This document shows, in pieces, positions 37,101 through 48,120 of a DNA stretch of 64,000 nucleotides. Numbering within the stretch: position 1 is the stretch's first letter; the number at the start of each line of letters is the position of its first letter. The DNA is from Sphagnum compactum (Eukaryota; Bryophyta; Sphagnopsida; Sphagnales), in assembly GCA_965153455.1 (NCBI GenBank), contig OZ234494.1, positions 17,484,001-17,548,000 of the forward strand, written 5' to 3'. The notes below the pieces were generated by a model. It ran no database searches, was not told the origin of the DNA, and was given only the letters and a program-made list of their open reading frames with translations. Position numbers and translations under genes: made by a program.

Positions 37101-38856
37101 TCTGATCGGCCCAACCCAAACATCATCAAACCCCTACGCACTGAGTCCCGTTCACTGGCTGTCCACCCCACCCGCCTGCGCAAGGGTATCTTGGCAGGGA
37201 CCACTGGCAGGAGGGCTTCTTTTTCTTTTTTCACTGCACAATTGTACATGAAAAATCAGCTTTACTTCAGAGTTGTAGATTGAAGTTGCACTGCAAAATG
37301 ATTCTGAGAGGATCGTTTCAGAGCCACTGAAAGATGGGTTATTGAGAAAGGAGACATGGCAAAATGTCAGGTATTCTGAACCTTCAGCAATAGAGGGGGC
37401 AGCCTTTGGCTTTGTTTTCAAAGGCTTGCGAGCATCAGAAGTCCCCACTTTCTGTTGAGGTTCTTGCTTGGGTACAGGCAGAACCGGTGGAGGCTGTTCA
37501 ACATCTGCTGGTGCTTGGGAAGGAACTGAAATTCGTTTCACACCCTGAAGTTCTGGCTGTGATATCATAACACACAACCATCACAGAGCATTAGCTTATC
37601 TTCCAATCTGATTGTGAAACAATGCTTCTTGCATCTATAGGTAACCGACACTCTCTCAAGAATCTTGAAGAGGATCCCAATAAGACCAAAGGATCTTCAC
37701 CTGTCGCCACTGACGTTGAAGAGTCAGGAGTTGCCGGCAGTAGGATTGACACTCATTACGATAGAATGCTGCCAATTCTTTGATCATTGCTTTCCTCTTG
37801 TCACCAACTGCACAAGCCACACAAAACTTTGGAAATGGATAATTCAGCTTGAAGACCATTATGCCCACAGTCAGAAGAATACAGAAGGAAGAAAATTGAA
37901 CTCCGAGAAACCATCAGATATCTCCACTCAAAGCAGCAATTTTCCATTCAAGAAATGGTAAGAGCTTGGAGAATTGGGATGAGAGAGAAACTTCACCTTT
38001 GGGCTGCTCAGTAGTAACATGAGGAGGCTCTGCAGGTGGGGAAGAAGTGTGTAGTGTTCCTTGTCCTTGCTGTTCCCGAGGAATAATAGCCTTTCTCTTC
38101 AGGACACCTTTGATTCGAGGTTCCTGCTTCACAAGCTTGGATGGAACTATTGCAGCAACAGGATGCTCCCCATGGATTCCCTCACCCTCAAACTCAGCCC
38201 CTGAATTTTATCCAACAAAAAACATGGGATCTTCATGTGCCCCATGATTTCCAACAAGAAAAAAAGATCGAAACGCACATGCCCCATGAATTCCACCAAG
38301 AAAAAAAGATGGATACGCATGTGCCCCATGACTTCCACCAAGGAAAAAAATGGATCCTGCATGTGCCCCATGAATTCCACCAAGAAAAAAAGATGGATCC
38401 TGCATGTGCCCCATGAATTCCAACAAGAAAAGGTCCTCTGACCTACAACAAGTGAGAACAACATCACAAAGAGGGCTAGAAAATATTGGAGGTGGAACAC
38501 CAGATTTGCTCGGATCTGCAATTCGTACCTCTGAGAAAAGACTGCAACTGCACAGGTCTGTTCACCTTCTTCTTTTTCAAGACACCAGCAACACGAGGAG
38601 GAGGAGCAGGCGGAGGAGGAAGAGGAAGAGGAGAAAGTGCTCTAAATGCGAAATCCTCCTCTGCCTCTTCCATTTCAGGTATCGCCTTCTTCTTCTTTTT
38701 CTTGAGGACACCGAAGCGCGGAGGGATGATTTGAGGAAGGGGAGGCGGAGGAAGCTCCCGTACTTGCTCCAATTCATGCATTTTCTTTTTCTTCTTCAAC
38801 ACGCCAGCAGCTCTTCCAGTGAACACTCGACCATCTCCTCCTTCCCCCATCTCCAT
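31166..38856 (-). CDS. FYRN/FYRC protein with SANT-like modules and basic N-terminal repeats (chromatin-associated)
   Basis: A large multi-exon gene read leftward from ATG 38854-38856 to TAG 31166-31168. Exon 1 (38529-38856) encodes three GVLKKKK motifs (about residues 18-25, 49-57, 91-97) between acidic and Pro-rich stretches. Exon 2 (37995-38200) has a fourth, GVLKRK. Then VGDKRKAMIKELAAFYRNE (37701-37807), a Pro/Lys linker, and a Myb/SANT-like segment RRRVGWTASERDSVRRGLMM (36929-37236). A module follows at about 36450-36766 with PWWGRDADLALLSGVYKHGF. Further exons hold KWSKRDKMEFLRLLMRWGLP (about 35460-35576), a helical stretch (about 34810-35042) and GVLKHGFGFWDDIFAD (about 33226-33305). 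The C-terminus has FYRN (31949-32225: HIFPIGFTTLRDHAS, LYTCTIIDGGGPGPLF) and FYRC (31166-31621: VSGTEMFGLSHPEVCRLIQE), then a poly-Glu tail. FYRN/FYRC occur in MLL-type, JmjC and TBRG1 chromatin proteins; KHGFG modules resemble CHD SANT-SLIDE. No SET, JmjC or helicase core is seen. Some exons (near 32470, 33600, 36150, 35790) are only approximate. Confidence 0.85.
34535..34579. repeat. Perfect 14-bp inverted repeat in an intron of the FYR gene
   Basis: GAAATAACAGGCCC at 34535-34548 is mirrored by GGGCCTGTTATTTC at 34566-34579, with a 17-base GC-rich loop. The stem can extend with one mismatch to CC/GG. It could be a hairpin or the core of a small MITE. No coding exon of the surrounding gene was placed here. 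Confidence 0.8.
38234..38432. repeat. Intronic minisatellite, 42 bp x 4.7, in the FYR gene
   Basis: Copies start at 38234, 38276, 38318, 38360 and 38402 (partial). Each reads CATGTGCCCCATGA, TTCCACCAAG, then an A-run and GATGGATCC or a variant. The array lies in intron 1, only about 33 bases upstream (in transcript sense) of the exon 2 acceptor. Open frames through it (e.g. minus 38208-38426) reflect the 14-codon period, not a protein. Confidence 0.9.
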
Positions 38857-38863
38857 TTTCTCT

Positions 38864-38872
38864 AAACCCTAA
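38864..38872 (-). promoter_or_regulatory. Telo-box in the 5' leader of the FYR gene
   Basis: AAACCCTAA on the plus strand (TTAGGGTTT on the coding strand), seven bases before the start codon. A second copy is at 39123-39131. Telo-boxes are common in leaders of plant growth- and translation-related genes. Confidence 0.55.
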
Positions 38873-40218
38873 AATCCCACCACCCAAATCCTCCACCCTG
38901 CAAACTCAAACAACACAAAGAGTTGTGCAATTGTGTATGCTTGTCGCGCGAGCATCATCATCATCACCGTCTCTTCTTCCCAGATTCCATAGTCTCCTGC
39001 AAACCCTATTTGCTCCACACACACGCAAGCACACACACGCACAGTGCAACTACTCTTCGCTTCCCGCACAAATTGTCCCTTCTATGCTGCGCTATTGTGA
39101 TTGCAACGAAGGAGGGCAAGGAAAACCCTAATTGTGTCTCGGAAGCTCCACATCAAGCTTTGCTCGGTAATCGCAAATCCGTTACCCAGATATTGTTGCA
39201 ACTCTTGAAATGCTCATGTTGTTTGCAAGTTCACCATTCTCATTCATGATTTTCCAGAGGTATTATTTTAGGGTTGCAACACAATCAGAAATGATTATAT
39301 TCTCCTCCTCCTCCCCATTCTCCATTTTAGGTTGCAAAGACAAATCAATACCTTCTTTGAATGCTTTTGGCAAGGCTTTGGCTTTCATGTCCCATCTGCC
39401 AAACAGTTTATTCCATGCTGTTGTCAACCAGGGAATTTGTGTTTTGTGCAAAGGAGATTGAAATTTGAAGGGAGGTGTAAAACAAAAAAATGTAAAGTTT
39501 CTCAAGACTTTTGCAGGATGAGGATGACTAGCAAGGTGAGGATGATGAATAGTAATGTCAAATTGCACTCTTGAATGTGCCTGTCATCATCTTCTGGTTT
39601 TCTGCTTCCATGTTTCAGTGTCGAAAAGCAAGATGTAGTAATCACACAGTAATCAGAGTCTTGCGCAGGAGATGCAAAAGCCATGACTCCACCACCACTA
39701 ATCTGTGGGATTCAGAAAAAAGGACCTCCTTGGCCTTCTTGAGACACTCATAGGTAACTAAACATTTATTATTATCCTGATCTGATCAAAAAACACACAT
39801 TGTAGAATCCCAAGCATCACTGTGATGTGAAATCTAAATCTGAAGCCTGCTTTGCATTTGATCCAAGATGGTTGCAGTAGGAGGATACAATGGTGACGCT
39901 GTTGCACATCAGAACTAGTGGGCAACTTGCATGGGTCACTTCGTCACCCCTAAAATCTGTGCAGCACAGTTTTGCACATATCTTGATTCACAGATGCCTT
40001 TCTACATTGCAATACTATCCTTGACTTCTTATTATGATGACACAGCCCTACATAATAGGTATCCCGAAAATGTACTGACTCACTCAATTCACACACCCAC
40101 AGACTTTTTGTCATTCTGATTTTGGTCCTCTTCAACATCGCTGACTTGTATTACACAAAAGTGCAAAATTGCTCAAAACAGAAATGCTATCAAAAAGCCA
40201 CCAAATTCACAATGATAA
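38873..40218. other. Intergenic: FYR gene promoter and 3' flank of the membrane-protein gene
   Basis: Contains CAT/CA-rich simple sequence at 38950-39050 and the telo-box at 39123. I see no coding region; the frames at 38923-39249, 39263-39568 and 39571-39753 lack recognisable features. Confidence 0.5.
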
Positions 40219-41353
40219 TCATGATGTACTAGAAGTTGATGGTGATGTAGACAAGCGCTCACGACGTGCTCTTTCTGCTCTATCCATGTAGTCTGCATGT
40301 GAGTCATGTTTTGCATCTGCATGTCATTCAGGTTCAAAAAGACATCAGTAGAGTGTTGAGAATTGGCTGAGAACAAAAACAATCAATCAGCAGCGGCGGC
40401 ACCCACACAATATGTGCTTGGATCAATAACCGGAAAGGAGCCAAAGCTCACAATCCAGTTCAAAGAGACTAAAATCAAATTCAGACAGCCCTATGTCTGG
40501 CTATAGCTATGGGAGCTTTTGTTTTTTCCCTTCAGAAGCCTGAGATATCACAAGATGCATACATTCCAGCTATTGCAAATCCATGATGAGCAACTATATT
40601 ACTTCAGAATCTCTCAAAAACCAAATCTCTTGTACTGCAAGCACATATAGAGACTGCAGCTTCCCTGCAAAGCTCCTCAGAGTAGGATGCAATCATCCCA
40701 CAACCCTCATGTGCAAAGCATCAGAAGGATCAAGGCAGTAATGGATATATAGTCATACAGCAGGGTATGTGCATATGCCTACTACAGCCCTGTACCTCAA
40801 GTGCAAAGCCTCAGAAGGATATGGCAATGGTTGCATGAACACAGGGGGCAGGCAGATTTTTTGCTACCAAAATCCATGCACACCATAACAATGGAAGCAA
40901 TAGATCTGACATAATCAACAAAGGAAGGTAAAGAAAGTTGGAGATGGTGTCAGTGAGCTGGTCGAGCCATGGAGGGATGGTTCTCTAAGCTTCCGAAACC
41001 AGATTTTTTTTTGTTTTTCGCAAACTCCAAGCTGCATGATGCATGTCAACATGTCCAAACAGAGAAGAAGAAGAAGAAGAGATGGAGGAGAGGGAAAGAG
41101 GGGAAAAAAACATACTTCTAGTGAAGTACAGCCAGGGAATAGAAGAGAGCGCAAAGACAGACAACACGCCGATGAAAACAGCACGTCTATCTCCACTCCA
41201 TAAAATCTGCTGCATCCGAGATGGAGGTCTAGCCCAACCCGACTCTTGTGCAGCACCAACTCGTGAGGAGGTAGCAGCCGTTGGAGGAGCTTCACTGGGT
41301 GAAGAAGCAGACATGGATTTCTCCCCCGGTTTCTGCTGCTGCTGCTGCGCCAT
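40219..41353 (-). CDS. Small single-pass membrane protein, plant-conserved type, function unknown
   Basis: Two exons on the minus strand: 41116-41353 and 40219-40316, together 336 nt, 111 residues and stop. The donor is AGAA|GTATG and the acceptor CATGCAG|ATGCAA, which join as FTRNAKHDSH in phase. The N-terminal half (residues 1-45) is polar and Gln/Ser/Ala-rich. PSRMQQILWSGDRRAVFIG leads into one hydrophobic segment (about 58-77, VFIGVLSVFALSSIPWLYF). A short charged tail, HADYMDRAERARRERLS, follows and ends in a Ser/Thr run. The pattern 'LWSGDxRAV - membrane span - xxKHxSHxDYMxxAxxAR' recalls short uncharacterised proteins of other land plants, but I know no function or firm location. An in-frame upstream ATG at 41390 exists; I chose 41353 because the intervening codons look like leader sequence with telo-boxes. 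Confidence 0.82.
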
Positions 41354-41365
41354 CAAACCCTTCCA

Positions 41366-41378
41366 AAACCCTAAACCC
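41366..41378 (-). promoter_or_regulatory. Double telo-box before the membrane-protein start
   Basis: AAACCCTAAACCC, two overlapping telo-box units, ends 13 bases from the ATG in the leader of the minus-strand gene. A further AAACCCTAA is at 41579-41587. Confidence 0.55.
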
Positions 41379-42636
41379 ACACAAAAACACACACTCTATC
41401 CCTCTCTCTCACACAAGACCACGAATGCTACTCCTCGATCAACGGATCTGGCAAAAGAAAAAAGAAAATTCTCCTTGCAGAAAGCAGAGGGGCGTGGATG
41501 TTTGAGTGCGCAGAATCCAAGCAAACAAGCAACAAAGCAACAATCAAACAAGCGCTCTACACTGTAGAAGAAGAGGTCAAACCCTAAATCTCCTTGTGGA
41601 AAGCTAATCTATCATCCAAAACAAACAGTGAGAAATCCTCCAACTTTCTGCTTCCTTGTCCTCTCTCTCTCTCTCTCTCTCTCTCAAAAAGAACGTCTCT
41701 CTCCAGAGAATCATGCAAAATCAAAATGTTTCGTAGTCACAGTTTACATGCAATTGAAGTGTTTTGTTGCAGTCATAACTTTTTTTATGCAATTCTCTCT
41801 TTGTTGAAGAAGCAGATGTTAATCACCGAATTCCCGTGCAAGTTTTTCAGATGCAAATCGCTGAACTTCCCTCATATTTGTCAATGTCATTGTTGTCTAG
41901 AGAAGGAATCATATGTTTAAGTCCAAAATCACAGGCAATTTTCAGACACAAATCACTGTATGTATTACACAGGTGTCCTTGTTGCTGACAGAAAGAATCA
42001 TATATTTAGCTCCAACACCTGCAGATTCTGGAATTCTTAAGCTGCAATGATGAGCTCAGTCTGTGTCTACTCTAGGACAATTACAAACTCTTAAGCTAGG
42101 ACAGTGAGGTGATGAATGAAGTAACATGCGGTAAGAAATACAAAGTAGAACCCAAAATTTGCTGTAAGTCCTGTTGCAAACCACCAGTGCACTGATTGTG
42201 TACCAGAGATGCTTTTGAATCTCACATCATGAGGTAAAAGTATCTCACATTGGGAGGTACAACCAGGACTGACAACACCAATCTCAAGAAAGCAATGCCT
42301 CTTTTAACTGTCTTTGATCAATGTCACACACCTGCATGGCCAAAAAATCTCTGAGCGCTTTTGTGAACTGTCTTACAAAATGTCTTTTCTATCAGCAACT
42401 CTACAACACACCACCGTGGATAAAAAAAGCAGGGAAAAAAGTTGTCCTCTACCTACATTCCTATCTCTTGTTTTAGGGGGTGCAGACCTCCTTGTACATT
42501 CTTCTGTGGCTAGGAATGACACTGAGGATTTGGACACCTAAACAACTCAAGGTCATGCCACAGAAACTAAACAGTTCAAGCATTGAAACCATGGTTTTAT
42601 GTGTAAGACGAACTGCAAGGAGGGGGGAAGATATCC
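41379..42636. other. Intergenic: leader of the membrane-protein gene and 3' flank of SF3B3
   Basis: Holds a (CT)12 tract at 41661-41684 that reads GA in the sense of the minus-strand gene about 310 bases downstream. Otherwise no supportable feature. Confidence 0.5.
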
Positions 42637-45600
42637 TCAAATGATCCGGTTCCTAATGTCTTCTAGCTTTTTCAGAATCTCCCCAGGGGTGCGATCTAGC
42701 TCATCAGCAATCTTTCTCTGCAACTCTGAAGTAAGTGTAGGGTACTGTTCACACAGATCCCCATCAATCACATCCTGCAAAATTGCCATCACCTTACTGT
42801 TGTCAGATTCTTAAATGCATAACAGTTTTCCAACAATAACATATGGATTTGAAAAGAAAGAAACTTGCCCTTCTGTGATTTTGTGTCACAAAACTTGCTC
42901 ATGAAAGAAGGCACCATGCACATCATGCACTCATGAAAGATGGTCAACAAGAACTGCATTTCACAATGTATGACCATTTACATGAATGAATAGAAAATCT
43001 CAACTTCACTACTACTTTACACCTTCCTTTCAACAATGATGATGTGAGTGCATGCGCACCTTTACAGGGAAGTAAGCTGAGCGGAATGTCATGTGATCAC
43101 GACCACACAAGGGTGGGTTCTCCTGTCGTAAATGCATCTCAAGGTGTGAGAAGAAGTCTACATCCTCACGGGATGTAAATGGCAGGAGGGCTCCCACACT
43201 CCCCATGACTGTTCCATAAAGCACACTCTCTCCTCCACCAGGGATAAGTGATGCCTTCTGCAAGCTGGTAACAACCTCTCCTACATGAAATTGAATAATC
43301 TCGTCAACCTTATTGGGTGCACCATTCAAACGTCCCTGTTCCCACTTAATCTTGCCTCCAGTTGGATCATCTTCAATCTCCTCAGAAACATCCTGAGGTA
43401 ATCGCATGAAGTAGATGTTTCCAAATTTGTCCGCCCCAGCCATGGTATCAAAATCAATGTGCAGTGATGCAGTTAACCATCTTGGGCAACTATCATCAGC
43501 AAATGTGTATAACTGATTTTCATCCCGTCTGTATTTAACATAGTGGAAAGACTGCATTTTCACCACACCACATATCAGTCAATATGTCTTGATAAAAATC
43601 AGCACCTCTTGCCCTCTATCCCTATGGTTACAAATCTTGAAAGCACAGCAAATATTGAAACATACCTCCTGAATATCACCCACATAAATCCTGTCCCCAT
43701 AAGTATGAATAGCAATTATGGTGTTGGGAAAATTTTTATTCTCGCACTTCCGCAGCAGCTTCCTTTTTCCCAGATCATAGATTCTAAGCACCTGTCCCAC
43801 CCCAACCAGCAGGCGTCCTTGGAACTGACACAAAGCTGTTGGAACCCCATCAACAGGTGTCTTATGCACAAGCTCAAGAGCCCGTCCATCATCTACAAAC
43901 CGGTATACATGTATAAATCCACCGTTTGACTGCTTCTTGGGTGTGAACTGCAAATCCTTGGCTGTGCCAACAGCAACAACAGTCCCCAGCTCCTTGTTAT
44001 CATGGAAATTGACCATACAAACACTGAAGGCTGCTTCATTTTCTTGCAGCTCCAGGAGACAGGAAGTGGTAGCATCCTTTGGATCTATGACCCTTATACA
44101 TGAGACCCATTTGTTGGAGTTAGCTTTTGGGTATCCATATTGTTCATCAGGGAGGGGATCTTGATTCTCTTCACCATCTCCATTCTCCTGATCACCAGTG
44201 TCCATTTTCCCATTCTCCTGACCACCTGCACCACAGAAGGCCATACACTCATGTCATTCAAATGCCAAAAAAATTTGAGCGTGCAAAAGCATAACAGAAA
44301 CATACATGCATAACAAACTATGATAACTGGATAATTGGAGACTGAAAACTTTCCAAAAGAACTAATGAAGCTTAAGACCCACCTGCAGCCTCCACAGCTT
44401 CTTTTTTATTTGCATCCCGCTCTTCTGCCGTGAAGGCACCTTGATCACTCTCAAGAATAACCAGAGAATGACCTTGTGGCCTGGGGTGAAGGATGAACTT
44501 GCGGGGAGTATATCGCAGAGGCACAACTGTCTGGTTGAACGTCTCCCCCAATCTCTCAATGGTGAAAACCCGAAGAGCATCCTTTGCCACAGCTACCACA
44601 CCTTCTGCACACTGGTCGGAGGAGAAAGATGCTGCGTACTCCAAGGTTTCATATGACAGTGGTGTCAAGAGGAAGTGGCCCTGATGAATGTAGCCCAACC
44701 AAGGCCTGCTCGAAAGACAAAGCATTGCACATCTACCTCGAACCAGTGCAGAAAAGAGTTTTGGAGCTCTCAAACCTAGAAATCTGGTGCGGGTATCTGA
44801 TAGCTGGCCAGTCACCATGTCTACCTCTGTCCTGAGCAGCACTCCATTTTGCAAACCCGCATTTAGAAAGACACTGGCAGGATGATCTGCACCATCCTCC
44901 CCACCACTAGATGCTTGGACTTCAAGCAGCAAGAGTGACTCTGGTGGGGATGAAACAGCCTGCACACTGAGAATCTGCATGCAATCATCTGGGTCCAAAG
45001 ACAGAATGCGGATAGTGCTATCATATGATCCCACTGCCAAAAACCGTGATCGCTGGCGGCCTTCAGGCACTGGTGCAATGTCCAGACAAGCCACATCACC
45101 TGACATTTCTCGCTTCTCAACTTCCATAAGCTGTCCAGAAACATCCATCTCAAAGTAGATGAGCTCACCTCCACTGAGGGCAATGACCACCTGCATCCTG
45201 TTGCATCCCACCTTCACAATGGACTTCTTGCCTGGGGTTTTCCACTCATTGATACGCCCATCAGCCCTGATATGGCGAATACCATTTGGGTGTACTTGCA
45301 TCAGTGAATCCTCTCCCAAGAGAGACACTGCAAGAGACGGTGTGGTGTCCAGAAAACCACTATCACTTACTTCTTCAACAGTCTCCCCAATAGAGAGGAC
45401 CAGAGTAGCATTGACAAATGATACCACAATGTAAGCATCAAATTCATCATTCGCATTCTTCTTAACAGTCCACACAGCACTTGGTACACCAGGAAGCTGT
45501 GTAACTGCCATTTCTGTGACTGCCAGACCAGGACGCAAGATGCGGAGTGATGACCGTGGTCCTCTACCACAGAGAGAAAAAATCTGTGGTGTCTCTTCCT

Positions 45601-46846
45601 CAAAGAGATTTGCAACTTTCATGTCCATGATTGGCATTAGGCTCTCAATCTCATCAATCTGCACAAGGTTCTTCAGCTTTCGAGGCTGAAAAAAAACTGG
45701 CTGGAAACCTTCATCGGTCTCCATCAGTGTTGCAGAAGATGATTCTACTTCAGGTTCATCACCGATCCCTTGGAACTGGTAAAGGGAATGGTTGCCAAAC
45801 TCTGAAGCCGCAAAAAGAAACCCTGATTTGAGAACACACATAGCTGAAGTAACAGGAATGGTGTCAAAGTATTTGATCTTCAACTCTGTAACCTGGTCAT
45901 CCTTGTCATAATCCAGAGTAACCTTGAAGATGTCACCATACTCGGTTTGCAGAAGAAAGAAAAACAGAGATTTCTGCTTATGAGTGGCTGCTGAGACTAT
46001 CAACACCCCCCTGTCTGGTGGCAAGTCTTGCCTTCGTGGAATTACTGCCCGCACATCTGGTTGATTTTGGTTCTTGTATATAACAAAATTCTCTGCACAT
46101 ACGAGAACTCCACTCGGTCCATCACCTCCACCCGGTACTGTGACCAGCATGTTTGCACCATTGTCAATAGGCTCTGTCCACTTCCTTACCACATGATTCA
46201 ACCCTAAATCCAGCTCATAAAAGGTGAGATGCTTCTGTGCCTCGTTTGCTGCCACACCAGTGGAGTCTTGATCTGCCTCTGCGTAATCAAGCTCAATTGC
46301 AGCAAAGATAGGGTTATCAAACCCACAATCAACCCCAGTGATAGAGTACACAATGGTATGTGACTTATGAGCTTCCAGAGGTGAGGAGATGGTGAGACGG
46401 GCAGCATTATCACGATTGAGAACATACACAAGCTTCTGTTTCTCACAGGCACCAATCATCACAGCACGGCCTTTGGGATCAACAGCCAGATATTGGCCAG
46501 GCACAATTCTCCGACATCCCGACTTTCCAAAAGTCTCCTGATGAATCTTCTCAAAAACATTCTTCTCTTTGTTGTATTCCAGTATGACGATTCGGCCGGA
46601 ATCAGAGCCTACAACTATGTAATCCTTCTGAGAGCCAGTCAGACGAAACTGAGCCAGAGAGAGTATGGCTCCAAAGATTTCCACCGACAACAAAGTTTGC
46701 AGCTTACCGTTATCATCGGGACGAAGAAGGTCCAATACCTTCCCCCTGGACACAACTATCTCCTGAGCCTTCCCACCCGTGAAGTTGCCATAAGTGGCAC
46801 ACACGATCCCCGTCGCCCGCTGCAACGACAAGCTATATAAGAACAT
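42637..46846 (-). CDS. SF3B3: Splicing factor 3B subunit 3 (SF3b130/SAP130)
   Basis: A core subunit of the SF3b part of U2 snRNP, which helps hold the branch-point region in the nucleus. It is a DDB1/CPSF160-like protein of three seven-bladed propellers. Four exons on the minus strand: 44383-46846, 43666-44225, 43060-43551 and 42637-42774. The spliced CDS is 3654 nt, giving 1217 residues, the length of human SF3B3. It starts MFLYSLSLQRATGIV and contains SDSGRIVILEYNKEKNVFEK, GKSGCRRIVPGQYLAVDPKG, FVNATLVLSIGETVEEVSDS, GIRHIRADGRINEWKTPGKK, CPRWLTASLHIDFDTMAGAD and LCGRDHMTFRSAYFPVK. It ends DELDRTPGEILKKLEDIRNR. The first exon alone encodes two thirds of the protein (821 codons). The acidic segment around the exon 1/2 junction (NGKMDTGDQENGDGEENQDP) differs from the animal protein, as expected for a surface loop. 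No lesion is seen. Confidence 0.97.
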
Positions 46847-47374
46847 GTCCCCTTTCTGTTTTTCCCTCTTCTCTGAACTTCCTTCTTGCTTCCCTTATTC
46901 AAACAATCTTCTTCTTCTTCTCTCTCCAGTTTCCTCACCACGGCCTCAAAACTTTTACAGCAAACTAAGAAGGAAGTCTGTAGATTTTCCGTATCGTCGG
47001 CTACGCTGCGACAAGGGACGAAGAGAAAATCCTGCAAAGCAACAGCTTCCTCAATGCTGCTTCTATCAATTCTCGCCTTAAACCCTGGTTTGCCTTCCCG
47101 CCCACCCGCCCGCTCGCCCGACCTAGTTTCGCTTGCACCTCACAGGGTTCAAACACAATATTCAAAGGAAAAATGAAAAGAAGATCTCGACTCCAGCGAA
47201 GGTCGGGTACTTCCCTGCAACCAAGGAGCCAAGTCTCGTACTAAGAAATCAAGAGGAAAAACGATGCCGCAGCAGCCCGAGAATCGAAGCGCGCGTGAGT
47301 GCACCCGTCGAAGCGGAAGTAGTCTGCGCCGCACTCAGGGTTCTTGCACTCCTTTGTGGTCCCCATGTCCCAAT
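46847..47374. promoter_or_regulatory. Upstream region of SF3B3
   Basis: The interval upstream of the SF3B3 start has CT-rich tracts (CTTCTTCTTCTTCTCTCTCC at 46909-46928, GA/GAA-rich on the coding strand), followed by a GC-richer stretch at 47090-47350. I infer promoter and leader from position only; no TATA element stands out. Confidence 0.35.
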
Positions 47375-48120
47375 CCAGGTCCCGAAATAAGAAGCATCTG
47401 TTACTCTCTAAACGTACCAGGTCCCGAAATAAGAAGCATCTGGAACTCCCTAAACGTACCAGGTCCCGAAATAAGAAGCATCTGGAACGACTACCTAAAA
47501 GTACGATCGAGATCTAGAACCAGGTCCTGAAACCAGCCATCTCGAACCACCAAAACGCATGACCGAGATCTTGAACCAGGTCCTGAAAGATGTAGCTGGA
47601 ACTAACTAAAGTTTTATCTTCTGAAGCAACTACTTAAACGTACGATCGAGATCTTGAACCAGATCCTGAAACCAGCCATCTCGAATCACCAAAACCCATG
47701 ATCGAGATCTTGAACCAGGTCCTGAAATATGTAGCTGGAACTACCTAAAGTTTTAACTTTTTACCGTGATCTTGAACCAGGTCCTGAAACCAGAGCCATC
47801 TGGTGGAACCGCCAAAACGTATGATTGAGATCTTGAACCAGGTCCCGAAAGAAGTAGCTGGAACTACTTAAAGGTACAAAGGAGATCTTGAGCCAGGTCT
47901 CAAAAGAGGTATCTGGAACTACCGCAAGCTTCAACAATACTATTGAGATCTTCAACAAAGTTCTAAAACAAGGCAATTTGGAACTATGTGAATGTACGAT
48001 TGAGATCTTGAACCAGGTCCCAAAAGATGCATTTTAAAAGTACCTGAATGTCCCCAAGTCCCAAAAGATGCATCTAGAACTACCTAAACGTATGAGTGAG
48101 ATCTGGAGCCAAGTCCTGAA
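47375..48120. repeat. Diverged tandem array upstream of SF3B3 (GATCTTGAACCAGGTCC family)
   Basis: It begins with three tight 42-bp units at 47375, 47417 and 47459 (CCAGGTCCCGAAATAAGAAG, CATCTGGAACT, CTAAACGTA). It then continues as about ten looser units of roughly 55-70 bp built from GAGATCTTGAACCAGGTCC, GAAA, a [CA]TCTGGAACTACC block and AACGTA[CT]GA. Divergence rises with distance from the gene, as in an old array with a recently re-expanded edge. Confidence 0.85.

Noticed and set aside
36518-37283. Plus-strand frames of about 100-120 codons opposite the FYR gene
   Set aside because: Antisense shadows of the SANT-type exons, which carry the conserved motifs on the minus strand.
38147-38521. 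Minus-strand 124-codon frame through the 42-bp array
   Set aside because: Period-driven frame with no conserved motif, lying between exon 1 and exon 2 whose splice sites and phases fit.
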